64,000 nucleotides of DNA from Dromiciops gliroides (taxonomy: Eukaryota > Chordata > Mammalia > Microbiotheria > Microbiotheriidae): contig NC_057863.1 of assembly GCF_019393635.1 (NCBI RefSeq), positions 574,438,284 to 574,502,283 of the forward strand. The letters run 5' to 3'. The notes beneath the pieces were generated by a model that did no database searches, was not told the DNA's origin, and worked only from the letters and a program-made list of their open reading frames with translations. Each line of letters opens with the position of its first letter. Positions within the stretch are counted from its first letter, which is position 1. Of this stretch, positions 42,633-53,354 are shown in pieces. The position numbers and the translations under genes are program-made.

Positions 42633-43010
42633 AAGAGGAAACTTGGGGGATACAGGTTATCTATCTTCAGGTATTTGAAGAAATTTTATATGGAAGAAGG
42701 ATTAGATTTGTTCTGTTTGATTCCATAAGGTAGAACTGGAAGAAAAGGGTAGACTTTAGTTCGATATACTAATTTTTTTAAAAATCCAAACTAATAGAGT
42801 TCTGAAAAAAAGGAAACAGGTTCTTTTGTGAAGTTGAGGCTTTGCCTCACAAGAAGTCATCAGAAGACTGAATGGATGGTATACAATTGGATGGTATAGA
42901 GGGAATTCTTTGTCAGGTAGGGTTGGAACCAATGGCTTCTGAAACTCTTCTGACTCTGAGCCTCTGTGATTCTGTGATTTAGGATAATAAAATATCGGCA
43001 GTGAAATAAG

Positions 43011-43915
43011 TACCACATACAAGAAATATCCATTTACATGTTAACACCATAAGGCAATTGACCCCATGGGAGAGATATGAGAAGATACCTCCCCCCACAC
43101 CTTTACAGAAGTGGGGATGGGTCTTCACAGTTGTAGAACATTACAAATATTGTCAGATGTTTTCTAAAGTATTGATTGGCCTTCCTGATTTTTCCCCCTC
43201 CTCTTAATTTTTTTCTTTCCAAAATAAATTCTTTGTTCTAGAAGGGGGAATAGAAGGATAAAAGGGGATAAGGGCAAAACCAAAACAACACAAAAAGAGT
43301 TCATGTTTTCTTTTGGATGACCTAACAGGGGATGCTTGCTTTGCTTTCTGTAAATGGATTTTTGCTTCCTGAAATACCCAATATAATGGACAGAATTCTG
43401 CTCCCCACCTTGAGGGTGTGGGTTAGTTCCATGTTGGAATTGAACTCAGAGACTGCAAAGATAGCAGAGCAGCTGGTATGGGAGCAGAATATCAACACTG
43501 CAATCCTATGGCAGATCAAAGGGTAGAATGAAGTCCTCAGCCATTCAGTAAGTACCATCAACCCCGGTCAATCTGTACAGATATATGGCCATTGGAAACT
43601 TAAAGGAAGGTACCCATGAGGGTTACCAGGAAGAATAAATGAGCAGAGGCCTATGACTAAGCAGATGAAAAAGAATGTAGCAGTTTAATTATTCTCTGCA
43701 ATCATGAGCATAGCTGCCTACCGCCCTAGGCAGGAGATGATTTTCCAGTATGACAAACATGAGTCCTCTTGTCAATGACCACACAGAAAAAAAAAACCTG
43801 GGGCCTGTTTGTTCATCTAGAAAATGCTTACACTAGCTTCTCCCTCCCTCCTTCCCTACCCCCTACCCCCTTTATCACTCAACCTTTCTAATTCTATGTG
43901 GGAGAGGGGCTTTTT
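43011..43915. other. Unassigned
   Basis: No gene or repeat recognised. Overlapping frames at 43322-43561 on the two strands have no domain. Pyrimidine-rich at 43838-43880. Confidence 0.35.
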
Positions 43916-43920
43916 TCCCT

Positions 43921-44232
43921 CCCTTTCCTGGGCTTTTTAAAGTAACATCAGTATTACAGCTAATGAGGCAGTGGAAAGCAAGCTGGTCCATTCAGGGTTG
44001 CTAATGACTCCATTCCCGGGAGCCTAATCAAAGATTTGTACAGTTAATTGCTGTCAAGTCAGCTCCTGCCACCTGTCATTTCTGCAGCACCTGAGCTCTC
44101 TGTCTCAGTAGCCAGTAATGCTAAATGAATCCATCACCATTTCTAAAGGCAGGGAAAATAGAGCTGCCAGGCAACCCTGAAACAGTGGTTATCCAATCGA
44201 GCAAAGATCAAACAGAATCCGATGGAACTGAG
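43921..44232. promoter_or_regulatory. Candidate conserved non-coding element / enhancer
   Basis: Balanced-composition, repeat-free block with dense transcription-factor-like sites: GCTAATGA (43959-43966), CTAATGACTC (44001-44010), a TCF/LEF-like ATCAAAG (44027-44033), GTTAATTG (44043-44050), two CACCTG E-boxes (44070-44075 and 44088-44093), GTAATGCTAAATGAAT near 44115 and GCAAAGATCAAAC near 44201. No open frame of interest. The texture resembles vertebrate developmental enhancers; conservation itself cannot be tested here. Confidence 0.35.
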
Positions 44233-44484
44233 AAATCTATCTCATGGGCTGGGGACGTTCAGAACGATGGGTGACAATTGGAAGAACTGGCCTCCTTAAT
44301 AGAATGATTTCTCCCTGTTCTAAAAAAATGAAGTGGGGAAAGGATGAGTGTGGGGTGAGTAAGAGAATGGATGAAGTGAAGATGAAAGAGGAAGAGGCGA
44401 ATGTTTTAGTGCTCTCTCTCTCTCTCTGATACTCCTCTGCCTTGAGATGCCTTAAATTCCAACCATTGATCACATTGTACCATC
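44233..44484. other. Unassigned
   Basis: Purine-biased; a short CT microsatellite lies at about 44411-44428. Frames on both strands have no domain. Confidence 0.35.
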
Positions 44485-44670
44485 AGTCATATTGTCATAG
44501 AATGTTAGAGCTGGAAAGGCCCTTAAAGATCATCAAGGTCAAGCCTTTCATTATATGTGTGAAGACATTGAGGCTCAGAAACATGACATGATTTGTCCAA
44601 AGTCATATAGTAATTTAATGGTGGAGCTTGGAGTAGAATCTAGCCTAGAAATAACTCTTCTATGAAAGAG
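44485..44670 (-). mobile_element. MIR3-like SINE
   Basis: Reads CATAGAATGTTAGAGCTGG, AAAGGCCCTTAAAGATCATC and ACATTGAGGCTCAGAAAC. Confidence 0.75.
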
Positions 44671-44915
44671 GTGGCACAGTAGATAGAGCTCCAGGCCTGA
44701 AATCAGGAAGTCTCATCTTCATCCCATTTGTGCCTCACAACAACTCTGGGAAGCAGATGCTATTATTATTCCCATTTCACAGATGAGGAAACTGAGGCAA
44801 ACTGAAGTTAAGTGACTGTCCAGGGTCACGCAGCTAGTAAGTGTCTGAGGCTGGATTTGGAGTCAAGTCTTCCTGACTCCAGGTTCATCGATCTTTCTAC
44901 TGCATCACCTAGGTG
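44671..44915 (-). mobile_element. SINE fragment (+) followed by MIR-type SINE (-)
   Basis: A 50-base head in + orientation (GAGGTGGCACAGTAGATAGAG) abuts a minus-strand copy: CTCACAACAACTCTGGGAAG, CCCATTTCACAGATGAGG, AGTGACTGTCCAGGGTCACG and CTTTCTACTGCATCACC. Confidence 0.7.
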
Positions 44916-45138
44916 AAAAAAGATGATATATATATACATACAAAAAGTTAAATAACAAGGTAAAAGTTAATGATACAAGGCATTATTCATTTAAAGTTCC
45001 AGCTAAGCTGTCCAACCAATAAATCTCTTAGTTCAGGCACATTGATCATAGTCAGAAGGAGGTGAAGTTTCATGGAGAAAGAGATTTTGTGTTAGTCTTA
45101 CAGGTTAAAATGGGATTTTTGATAGGTAGGGATAAAAA
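44916..45138. other. Unassigned
   Basis: AT-rich, with a short TA run at about 44927; no gene. Confidence 0.35.
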
Positions 45139-45139
45139 G

Positions 45140-45425
45140 CAACCTATCCCCACCCTATTTTGTGTCTGTGCTTATGTTTACAACTTCATACATGCTTGAA
45201 ATGGACTTTGCCTTCTTCCCACCCATCCATGGAACCTTCTACCTGGTCTTCCTTTGATTCAATCACATCATATTCTACCTTGGATCATATCGATTTGGAT
45301 ACATCATACACAAATCCATTAGATTTCAAAGTCCTTTAAGGTGGAAACTGTTGTTTCTTGTCTTTGTATGCCAAGAACCTGGCCATGTGCCTTGACCACA
45401 TTAAGAGTTTTTCTGAATGTGTTTA
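45140..45425 (+). mobile_element. L2 3' end, diverged
   Basis: Ends TTTCAAAGTCCTTTAAGG, TTGTTTCTTGTCTTTGTATG and CTGGCCATGTGCCTTGACC, in L2 terminal order. Confidence 0.45.
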
Positions 45426-45477
45426 TTGTTGCTGTTTTTGTAATATGGCAATATACAGTAATAATGTAATATGGTAA

Positions 45478-45660
45478 TATACAATATTTCATTTAATCCT
45501 TAGAGATACCTTGAGAGGTAGGCTGAACACATAATATTATTCCTATCATTCTTAAACTTTCAGAGCGGTTAAGTGAATTGTCCAGGGTCAAACAGTAAGT
45601 CACAGAGTATGTACCAGGTTCACATGTATTCTTGTTTCTTGTCCAATGCTCCCTCCATTC
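45478..45660 (-). mobile_element. MIR-type SINE
   Basis: Reads TTTCATTTAATCCTTAGAG, ACCTTGAGAGGTAGGC and AGTGAATTGTCCAGGGTC. Confidence 0.7.
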
Positions 45661-46318
45661 TACAATGTAATGCTCCTAGTATTGACTATCTTCTGGATGT
45701 CATTTTGGTCTCATTTCCTGGCATCCTGGGATGAGGCTATGGAATTGGTGATGAGGAGTGAGTTCAGTTTATCCCTTTATAACTCAATCAGAATTGTTAT
45801 CCAGTGCTGCCAGAGTCATAGAAACAACATGTCCTGAGCCACAGGGGAGCCAGAGGCACTTATGGTGAAATGGGTATGGATGCATTAGAGATCCTGAACA
45901 GATTCAATAGAAATCTGCAGCCTTAGGGCATTGAAAGTACTGGGGACTCAGAGACTGGGAGCTTGTAGTTTATCTTCTGGTATATGTTACCCTCCACCAT
46001 ATTGATATAGGATTAAAAAGTTGGCATTGAGTATGAATTCAGTCTTGCTTTATGGACCAAGACACCAGGCATTAACTGACCCAGGTGTCTAGCTGGAAGT
46101 TTTAACTGCCACTACCCCCAGAGGCCCAGTGTTTGGAATAAAGGAATTTAACTTTATGTTAGATCTTTTCTTCACACACTGAAGTGACTAATTCTTATGG
46201 AAACTTGAATATCTCGAGAAAACACTATCTATATACTTATATCTATATCTTTCTCACCTTCACCTTCTTCAGGGCAGGTTTTTACTTTTCACACGCCCAC
46301 CAGCGCCAAGAGACACAA
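45661..46318. other. Unassigned
   Basis: No gene or repeat recognised. Confidence 0.35.
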
Positions 46319-46803
46319 TAATCCAGGAGGATGGATTCTACCTAAAGCTTGTTCCTCCATGCCACTTCCAGACATCACTTCTTCTACTTCCTTTGATACT
46401 CACTTTATCTATATCATTCTGATAGGAAACCTTGTCACTGTAATCTACCTTCCTCCATGTAAGTCTCCTCTTCTCAAGTTAAGTAGCTACTTCATAATTT
46501 TCTTTTCTACCTCAATCTCTGACATCGGGGATTCAACTTTTGTGTTGATCGTCCAGAAAATACAGTCAACTTCCTTGTTTACCGTGACCTAAAGTTTTAT
46601 TCCATCTCAGCTACCACAGTGGGTACAGACTTATAACTCTAATCTCTCCAGCACCTTTAACCATGCTACCTTCATGATTGCAAACTCTGAATTTCCCATT
46701 TTTGATAGCAATCTCTTGTTCTTCCACATCTCCATCTTCTGCCCTCCTCCAAAACTTGTTTTTCATCTTCATCACCACATCCACTCCCTCTAACAATCTA
46801 ACA
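46319..46803. other. Unassigned, probable LINE debris
   Basis: T- and C-rich text in the style of L2/CR1 coding remnants, but no motif is firm enough to assign. Frames on both strands (46359-46796) have no domain. Confidence 0.3.
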
Positions 46804-46804
46804 A

Positions 46805-46895
46805 TTCAGTCTAGCAAGCATTTATTAAAATTTACTATCTACAAAGCACTTAGTTTTACATATTGAGGGTAGTATAGAGACAAAACCAAAAGAAT
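46805..46895 (-). mobile_element. L2 3' end fragment
   Basis: Reads CAGTCTAGCAAGCATTTATT, AAAATTTACTATCTAC and AAGCACTTAG. Confidence 0.65.
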
Positions 46896-46899
46896 TACA

Positions 46900-47640
46900 C
46901 TCTCTTTTCTTAATCCATTACCTCTGCTCTTGCTTTCATGTTTTTCTCTTCATAGTTTTGACTTAATAGTTGCCCTATTTAACTATAGGTTTCTCTGTGC
47001 CCTTCAATCCCTTGCCATATTGTCCACTGGATATTCATGCCCTACCACTCCTCACCCCTGAGTCATTCCACAATTAATCTTCTCCACTCTTGCTCTGAAA
47101 GACTCAACAGGACTTGAGAATGCAATTTCCAAACTCTTGTCACTGATCATTGATGAATCACAGAAAAAGGAAGAGGTGTTATAGGAGAGGTTATAGGTTT
47201 CCTTAATTATTCAAAATAAGGAAGATATCTCCTCTTTCCTCTCATCCCACAAATCCTACCTATCTCTCAGCCAAACTGGACTACTAGCTTGTCTTCAGAC
47301 TTGGTATTTACTTTCTCACCTCCATGTATTTTCACAAGACACTTTCCATTTCTGGAATGTAGCTACTCTTCATCTTTTCCTTTCAGAACTATTTTCTTCT
47401 TTAAGAGTCCAGACCAATGATTACTTTCCCTGTGAATCCTTTCCTAATTCTCCAAGTTGATCTATTCTTCAATTATCTTGTATGTACCCATTTTTGTATG
47501 TGTTGTCTTTCCCATTGGAATGTAAGCCACTTGATACAGGGACTATTTTTGTCTTTCTTTGTATCTCTAGTGCTTGGAACAGTGTTGATATGGCTCATAG
47601 GGCTCGATAAATGCTTGTTGCTTGATGGACTGTTAATTTT
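46900..47640 (+). mobile_element. L2-type LINE 3' region
   Basis: The last 300 bases are clearly L2: TCCATTTCTGGAATGTAGC, TTTCCCATTGGAATGTAAG, CCACTTGATACAGGGAC, TTGTATCTCTAGTGCTTGG and GATAAATGCTTGTTGC. The part before 47330 is less certain. Confidence 0.6.
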
Positions 47641-48458
47641 CTCTTCCTTTTCAAATTATTTTTTATTGACCTATATAAGATGGACATGGCATTTGTCATT
47701 GCATCTGGGTTGATAGCCAAGGACATCTTTCTTGAAATTTCTCTGAGCATTAGGGAAATTGTGTGGCCTGACCCAAGACAGGAGTAAAAACCCAATGGTA
47801 CCAAGCTGCATGTGGGTGAGAGAGATATGAAAACACCATGAGCACTTGGAGGCAAGGAAGCACTGAAACCCTGAAGAAGAAATCTCAATAAGGAATTCCA
47901 GAGTCAAAAGATAAGAGGATGGGCTATAACCAAAATTCACTAAGGCCTATAGCCACAGTGAAGAGGAATAAACTCTGATCTTGCATTTTACTTGTATTGC
48001 TATGTTAGATTGGGTAGTTCCAGGGAAGGCTTGTTTGCTCTCTAGCAACCTTCACTTGCTTTCTCACTTTTGATGGCCTCAATTTTAGGATGGCACTGCA
48101 CACCTGAAAAGATTCTATAAGACCATCAAGAAAGTAAAACTAATCATAGGTGAGGCTTACTCAATATCTTGGTAGTCCTGAGTTTTCTTCCTTCTTAGGG
48201 AGGGATGCTTCAAGCCCACAATAGCACCATATGTCTATAATGACTATAAATCCCTGGAGGAGGTGAGTTTATTAGGGAAGAAGGTTTTCTTGACTTTTTA
48301 TAGGCTGGGGCCTGAGTTTTTCTATACTCTTTGTGGTGTACAATGAACTTGTGCTATGTTCCATGTGTAGTTAGCTTTCAAGGGAATTAAGAACCCCCTA
48401 CCTAAGAACTAAAAATGAGCTAAATACAGATGTTTACAGGGCTTGGGGTTGGCAATTT
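47641..48458. other. Unassigned
   Basis: No gene recognised; two overlapping minus frames at 47595-47940 are not domain-bearing. Confidence 0.35.
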
Positions 48459-48459
48459 A

Positions 48460-48655
48460 ACAATTCGATTCATTAAGGGTTTATTAAATGCCTGCTATGT
48501 GATAGTCTCTGGGGATGGGAAGACAAAAATACAGAAACAGTCAGTCTTTGTCCCACAGGAGCTGATATTCTAATGAATAAGAAATGAATCATAAAGAGTA
48601 TTAATTATTGGAGAACCTCCAATATTGAGCCAGGTCCACATAAATCCAAGGCTTT
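48460..48655 (-). mobile_element. L2 3' end
   Basis: Reads GATTCATTAAGGGTTTATT, AAATGCCTGCTATGTG, AGTCAGTCTTTGTCCCAC and AGGAGCTGATATTCTAATG. Confidence 0.7.
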
Positions 48656-48689
48656 AGTAATGGGGGTAATGGGGTATGGGTTAAATGCA

Positions 48690-48838
48690 CATATTGTATT
48701 ACTTCCTTCTCCCTTCTCAAGTCTAGAATTGAAGTTTCTTGAGGGCAGGGACTATTTTGTCTTTTCTTTTATGGGCTCAGCACAGGCCTGGAACACAACA
48801 GCTGCTTAACAAATGCTACTTGAATTAAATTGAATTAG
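48690..48838 (+). mobile_element. L2 3' end
   Basis: Reads TTGAAGTTTCTTGAGGGC, AGGGACTATTTTGTC, GCTCAGCACAGGCCTGG and CTGCTTAACAAATGC. Confidence 0.75.
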
Positions 48839-48844
48839 AACTAC

Positions 48845-49440
48845 AACATGATGTACTCAGAACCCCAGCATCTCAGACCTAGAAAAGAACTCCTGAAACT
48901 GTCTCCTAGTCTGACCTATACCTGACCAAGAATATCTTCCAGAACATCCTAACAATAGAACTTCTACACTTGACTTGAATACCTCTGTTGAAGGGGAAGT
49001 CACTACTGTGCTCATTTTCCTTTTGAACAATTCTAATTGTTAAGATTTTTTCCCACCCAATTCTCCTAATCATACCCTATGGAGCTAAGAAGAAAAAGTC
49101 AAATTTATCTTGCAAGGCAGTTTGTCAAATATCTGAAGTCAGCTATTACATTTCCCCTCATGAAGAAAAATTTTCGTCAGATTAAATGTCTTCTTCCCCC
49201 TTCCTTTTACAGAATGGAATTGATTCCCATTATGGTTCTAGCTGTCCTCTTCTCCATGGCTTTGGATTTATTAACATTCTAGGAAGGATGCATAGTAGTA
49301 CTCATATGTTTATTCCAATGTCTTCTTAATATCCTGGATTTTTCTAAATCCTCTTTAATTTTTCATCTACCCTGCCTGAAGACCTTGCATTTTGGTCATC
49401 CATCCTGTGCATATGTGATCAATGATCTCAATAGGGCAGT
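48845..49440 (-). mobile_element. CR1/L3 LINE 3' region, minus strand
   Basis: Complement of the CR1/L3 stretch seen in + form at 23690: TCAAATATCTGAAGTCAGC, TATTACATTTCCCCTCATG, AAATGTCTTCTTCCCCC and GCTGTCCTCTTCTCCATGG. The 67-codon + frame at 49079 is incidental. Confidence 0.55.
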
Positions 49441-49449
49441 ACTTTGGCA

Positions 49450-49585
49450 GGATGATTTAATTGGCTAAACACCCAACCAGGCTTAGGGACATAAATTTGA
49501 GTCCCAATTCTCTCATTATGTTGTTGGATATTGGATAAGTCATAATCATTAGGGTGTCAGTGTTTTCAGCTATTAAAAAAGAATT
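49450..49585 (+). mobile_element. MIR-type SINE fragment
   Basis: Reads TTGGCTAAACACCCAACC, TTTGAGTCCCAATTCTC and GATAAGTCATAATCATTAG. Diverged. Confidence 0.4.
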
Positions 49586-49822
49586 AGTCAAGGACAGTGA
49601 CTTACAAGTGCCAAAATCTGGCAATTACATGACGAATTAGATGAGCAATTCACAAATGTGATGATGAATCAAGAAATGAGATGGTGAATCAGCCCTGAGT
49701 TGAAGAAGGCTTGCCATTCTGGAAAAAAAATTCACAAACCAATGGTTTCCAAAACATTTTATTTTATTTCATTTCTTTGAATCAGTGTCATTTTTAGCAG
49801 GACATAAGGACTTTGAGAAGAA
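49586..49822. other. Unassigned
   Basis: No gene or repeat recognised. Confidence 0.35.
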
Positions 49823-49824
49823 GT

Positions 49825-49935
49825 GTCCCACAGTGGAAAGAGTACTGGGTTTGGAGTCAGGAAGACCTGAGATTAAATCGTGCCTCTGACCTATATTGCC
49901 TATGTGACCTCGGACATCACTTGACATCTTGATGC
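49825..49935 (+). mobile_element. MIR-type SINE, 5' half
   Basis: Reads CCCACAGTGGAAAGAGTAC, GGTTTGGAGTCAGGAAGACC and TATGTGACCTCGGAC. Confidence 0.75.
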
Positions 49936-50195
49936 CCCGAGGTCACCTCCCTCCTCCTCTCGGTTCCCTCAAAAATCAGTTCAACTAATCCCTCCTATGT
50001 GGACCCTTTCCTGATAATCCTGTTTTTAGTACCTTCTCTCTTCATATTCATTTTGTATTTGTATTTGCTTATATGATGAGTATATCTATTGTTTCATGCC
50101 AGTGGAATGCAAGGATCTCTTCTGTTTCTGTCTCCCTAGCATCTAGCCCAATGTCTAACACAGAACAGGCACCTAATAAATGCTTGTTTATGTGT
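49936..50195 (+). mobile_element. L2 3' end
   Basis: Reads AAAAATCAGTTCAACTAATC, TTCCTGATAATCCTG, CCAGTGGAATGCAAGGATC, GTCTCCCTAGCATCTAGC and GCACCTAATAAATGCTTG. Confidence 0.7.
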
Positions 50196-50389
50196 ATCCA
50201 GAGAAGTACATTCTATACTTACTTAGGGTATATAATTATAATGATGAAAATGATGATGATGACAATGAGAATAATAAAATTTTAAGTTTAGAACCAAACC
50301 AAACCAAATATACACTTTGCTGCTCAATGCTTACTACCCTTCCCAAAATCTTTGCAAGTTGTATTAATATTAAAATTTTAGAAAATTAA

Positions 50390-50925
50390 ACATGATAGAC
50401 CTCTGGAGAAAACAGAATAGGGATAGAAAAGAATATATCTTTTTCTCATAGGTTTATGGCATGTACACAAAAATTGACCATGTATTAGAGCATAAAAACC
50501 TTACAGTCAAATACAGAAATAGTGAATGCATCCTTTTCAGATCATGATTATGTGTAATAAAGGGCCATGGAAAGATAGACCAAAAATTAATTAGAAATTA
50601 AATAAGCTCATCCTAAAGAATGAGTGGGTCAAACAACAAATAATAGAAACAATCAATAACTTCTTGCAAGAGAATGAAAATAATGAGATAATATTCCAAA
50701 ACTTATGGGATGCAGCCAAAGAAGTTCTATGGGGAAATTTTATATCTCTAAATAAATAAAAAGGAGATAAATGAATTGGGCATACAACTAAAAAAAGCTA
50801 GAGAAAGAACAAATTAAAAATTCCCAATTAAATACCAAATTAGAAATTCTGAAACTTAGAGAGATTAATAAAATTGAAAGTAAGAAAACTATAGAACTAA
50901 TATATAAATATTTATCTCATTTGAT
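50390..50925 (+). mobile_element. L1 ORF2 fragment, endonuclease end and linker
   Basis: KIDHVLEHKNLTVKYRN at about 50471 matches the L1 endonuclease motif KIDHILGHK. SDHD follows near 50540, with the catalytic SDH histidine retained. Later TTATGGGATGCAGCCAAAG and GGGGAAATTTTATATCTC encode the WDAAK-GNFIS linker block, then AAATACCAAATTAGAAATTC. Interrupted by stops; no flanking duplication seen. Confidence 0.8.
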
Positions 50926-51418
50926 AATAATAAAGATGCAGCGCTCATGTAACATAGAACCCTATGTCCTCCAACTTTCTGTAGAAGGAGAAGTGGGCTT
51001 TGGTAAATGTGCCCTGTGCATTTACATGGATTAGAGCAAAACTTGCTCCTGAATCCCTCCTTCCAATCTCACTTTCTAAAATAATGGTTAACTCACATTC
51101 AGAGGGAGGAAGGGTGGTGCAATGGAAAAATGGCTAGCTTTGGAGTCAGGGAACTTCCTGCATTGAGGCCACTCCTGCCACTGTTTTATCCCAATGGACC
51201 TTTACAGCTCCCCCCTCCCCTCATCCTGCACCAGCTCCCCAAAGCCCTGGTATTGTGCTGATTTTGAGAGTTCCAGACACCCAATCATGCCATATTCCTG
51301 CCCTGCTACTGCACTGTATTCTCTCTTACCCTTTCCACATCGGGCTCTGTGAACAATAATAAAAATACTACTACTGCTGCTTCTGGAACAGGCTCATCAT
51401 TTGAGTCCTAATTCCCAA
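50926..51418. other. Unassigned
   Basis: No gene. A MIR-like head phrase GTGGTGCAATGGAAAAATGG, then TTGGAGTCAGGGAAC at 51112-51155, may be a short SINE fragment. Confidence 0.35.
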
Positions 51419-51419
51419 T

Positions 51420-52110
51420 CCCTGTGACTTCATCTTCCCTGGCCAGCACTCTCTTATATGTGGCATCTCCTCTGTTGAATATTAAATCTGCCTGTCTCCT
51501 ACAAACAGATCAGAGAAATTACAATATCTTATATCTCCTACAATTTGTTCCCATACCTGTCCTCTTACAAAATATAATGACAGATCAGAGAACATGGTTA
51601 AGAATCAGATCGTAGAATTTAATACCTCCTACAAGACAAAACCAGATCAGAGATAGACAGAAAAAAAAACATAATATAAATTCAATATTTTGTCCCAAGA
51701 AGAAATATTCAATACATGATCATGTATGGAGTCTCCCCTCCCAAGAGGGAGGCTCAAAGCTCCCCTTCTTTCTAAGGGTTTTTAAGGTTTACTGGGTACA
51801 GGGTGATGTCAGTTTTATTAGCATGATACAAATTAACCTAAAGCAAATACTATAACAGGCAGCTTAAAGACACAGGAAGGGCTTACCAAGGACAAGGATG
51901 TCTAGATATTTGCTCTATTTATTCTTTGGGGGAAAGAAGATAGTGAATGGGGACTCATTAGTTGAAGTTTAGTCAAAAGGGGGCATTTTGATTTGTTTAC
52001 TCTCTTGGGGAGAGAAGTTAGTAAATAGGGACTTATCTGCTAGCTGTGTTCAGCCTGAAGTTTTAGCCAAAGGGCATTTTCCAGATAATAAGGTACCTCC
52101 ATCAAATCCA
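51420..52110 (-). mobile_element. Possible degenerate LTR with internal repeats
   Basis: CAGATCAGAGA occurs at 51506-51516, 51581-51591 and 51643-51653, each with similar surroundings. Two larger units of about 75-87 bases lie in tandem at about 51914-51989 and 51994-52080 (TTTATTCTTTGGGGG...GGGGGCATTTT and TTTACTCTCTTGGGG...AAGGGCATTTT). Repeated short blocks and tandem duplicates are common in retroviral LTRs, but neither LTR end nor target duplication is visible; the strand is a guess. Confidence 0.3.
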
Positions 52111-52139
52111 AGTGATTTGCATATTTATATCAACACCTC

Positions 52140-52285
52140 CTATTAAAATATAAGTTCCCTGGGATCTTATTCTCAAGGAGTAAAAGACTGTTTCTCTTTT
52201 TCCCTCCTTTTTAGTCATAGTCTTACTGCTTAGCACATGATAAAGTGCTTGCTAAATGCTTTTTATTCATTCATGCATCCAAACA
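52140..52285 (+). mobile_element. L2 3' end
   Basis: Reads AAATATAAGTTCCCTGGG, TGCTTAGCACATGATAAAG and TGCTTGCTAAATGC. Confidence 0.65.
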
Positions 52286-52294
52286 TTCATTTAT

Positions 52295-52425
52295 TGGGTT
52301 CAAATCTTAGATCTTCCACTTACTACCTTGTGACCTTGGGAAAATCATATAATCTCTCTAGATCTCAGTATCCTCAACCATAAAATGAGGGGTTTGGACT
52401 AGCTGACCTCTAAGGTAACCTCCTG
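52295..52425 (+). mobile_element. MIR-type SINE, 3' half
   Basis: Reads GGGTTCAAATCTTAGATC, CTTGTGACCTTGGGAAAATC, CTCAGTATCCTCAACC and ATAAAATGAGGGG. Confidence 0.75.
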
Positions 52426-52427
52426 AG

Positions 52428-52660
52428 GCAGCTAGGTGGCCCAGTGTTTAGAAGGCTGAGCCTGGAGTTGGGAAGAACTGAATTCAAATAGGGTTTCATG
52501 CACTTATTATCTTGTGACCCTGGGCAAGTCACTTAACCTGTTTGCCTTCATCCACTGGAGAAAGAAATGGCAAACCACTCTAGTATCTTTGCCAGGAAAA
52601 TCTCATGGATTAAATGGTCCACAAGCTCATGAAGGGTCAAACACAACTGAACAACAAGGT
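52428..52660 (+). mobile_element. SINE with RTE/BovB-like tail
   Basis: Head GAGGCAGCTAGGTGGCCCAG, GTGACCCTGGGCAAGTCAC core, then AGAAAGAAATGGCAAACCAC, AGTATCTTTGCCAGGAAAA and GTCAAACACAACTGAACAAC tail. Confidence 0.85.
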
Positions 52661-52674
52661 TGCTTCTAGCTCTA

Positions 52675-52795
52675 AATATATGATCATATACAGTGATTAA
52701 CCTTGTGAGGTAGGTAGCATTTTGTATTATTAATACCATTTACATTTTACAGATGTGTAAAGTAAGGTTGAGAGAGATTTTTAAGTCTATATCTC
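52675..52795 (-). mobile_element. MIR-type SINE fragment
   Basis: Reads CCTTGTGAGGTAGGTAGC and CATTTTACAGATGTGTAAAG. Confidence 0.65.
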
Positions 52796-52797
52796 AG

Positions 52798-53125
52798 CTC
52801 TGAGCATTGTTTTTCTGGTTGTTTGTCATGCCTGGAATCTTATTCCTCCTTTGTTCCATCTATTATCATCCCTGGCTTCTGCTAGGTCCCAGCTAAAATC
52901 TAACCTTCTACAAGAAGACATCCCCAACCCGTCTTTATTCTGGTGCCTTCCATCTATTAATTATTTATTATCTATCCCATATATACCTTGTTTTGTATAT
53001 ATCTGTGTACCTGTTGCCACTCTTATTAGATTGTAAGCTCAGTGAGGGCAGGACTATCTTTTACCTTTTTTTCTATGCCCAGGGCTTTAGCACAGATTGA
53101 TTGATTGACTGATTGTTTTTCCTGG
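52798..53125 (+). mobile_element. L2 LINE 3' end
   Basis: Reads GTCATGCCTGGAATCTTATT, GTCCCAGCTAAAATC, TAACCTTCTACAAGAAG, TTAGATTGTAAGCTCAG and TGAGGGCAGGACTATC. Confidence 0.8.
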
Positions 53126-53201
53126 AGATATTCAACTGGTATCAGAGCCCAGCTCTCTCTTGATTATAAATGTAGCTCTCTTTCCATTATGCCTCACTGA
53201 T

Positions 53202-53342
53202 TTTTTTGAGGGGCATTTGGGGTTAAGTGACTTGCCCAGGGCCACACAGCTAGTAAGTGTTAAGTGTTTGAGGTCGGATTTGAACTCAGGTCCTCTGAAT
53301 CCAGGGTCGGTGCTCTATCCACTGCACCACCTAGCTGCCCCT
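53202..53342 (-). mobile_element. tRNA-derived SINE
   Basis: Flanked by a perfect 12-bp duplication TGCCTCACTGAT at 53190-53201 and 53343-53354. Subtype B-like core. Confidence 0.92.
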
Positions 53343-53354
53343 TGCCTCACTGAT

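Larger units (their letters stand above)
40920..43010 (+). mobile_element. CR1/L3 LINE, reverse transcriptase to 3' end, heavily interrupted
   Basis: The longest CR1/L3 remnant here. SSNYRPMSLTSMLGKILE (about 41001-41054) matches the family's NYRPVSLTS-GKI-E block, and after the first SINE NQHGFIKNMSCQTRFINF (about 41260) matches QHGF-K-RSC-TN. The 3' part keeps TATTTGAAGAAATTTTATATGG, AGGATTAGATTTGTTC and GCCTCTGTGATTCTGTG. It is interrupted by SINEs at 41105-41255, 41392-41557 and 42495-42632 and by an L2 end at about 41635. Stops and gaps show it is long dead. Confidence 0.8.
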
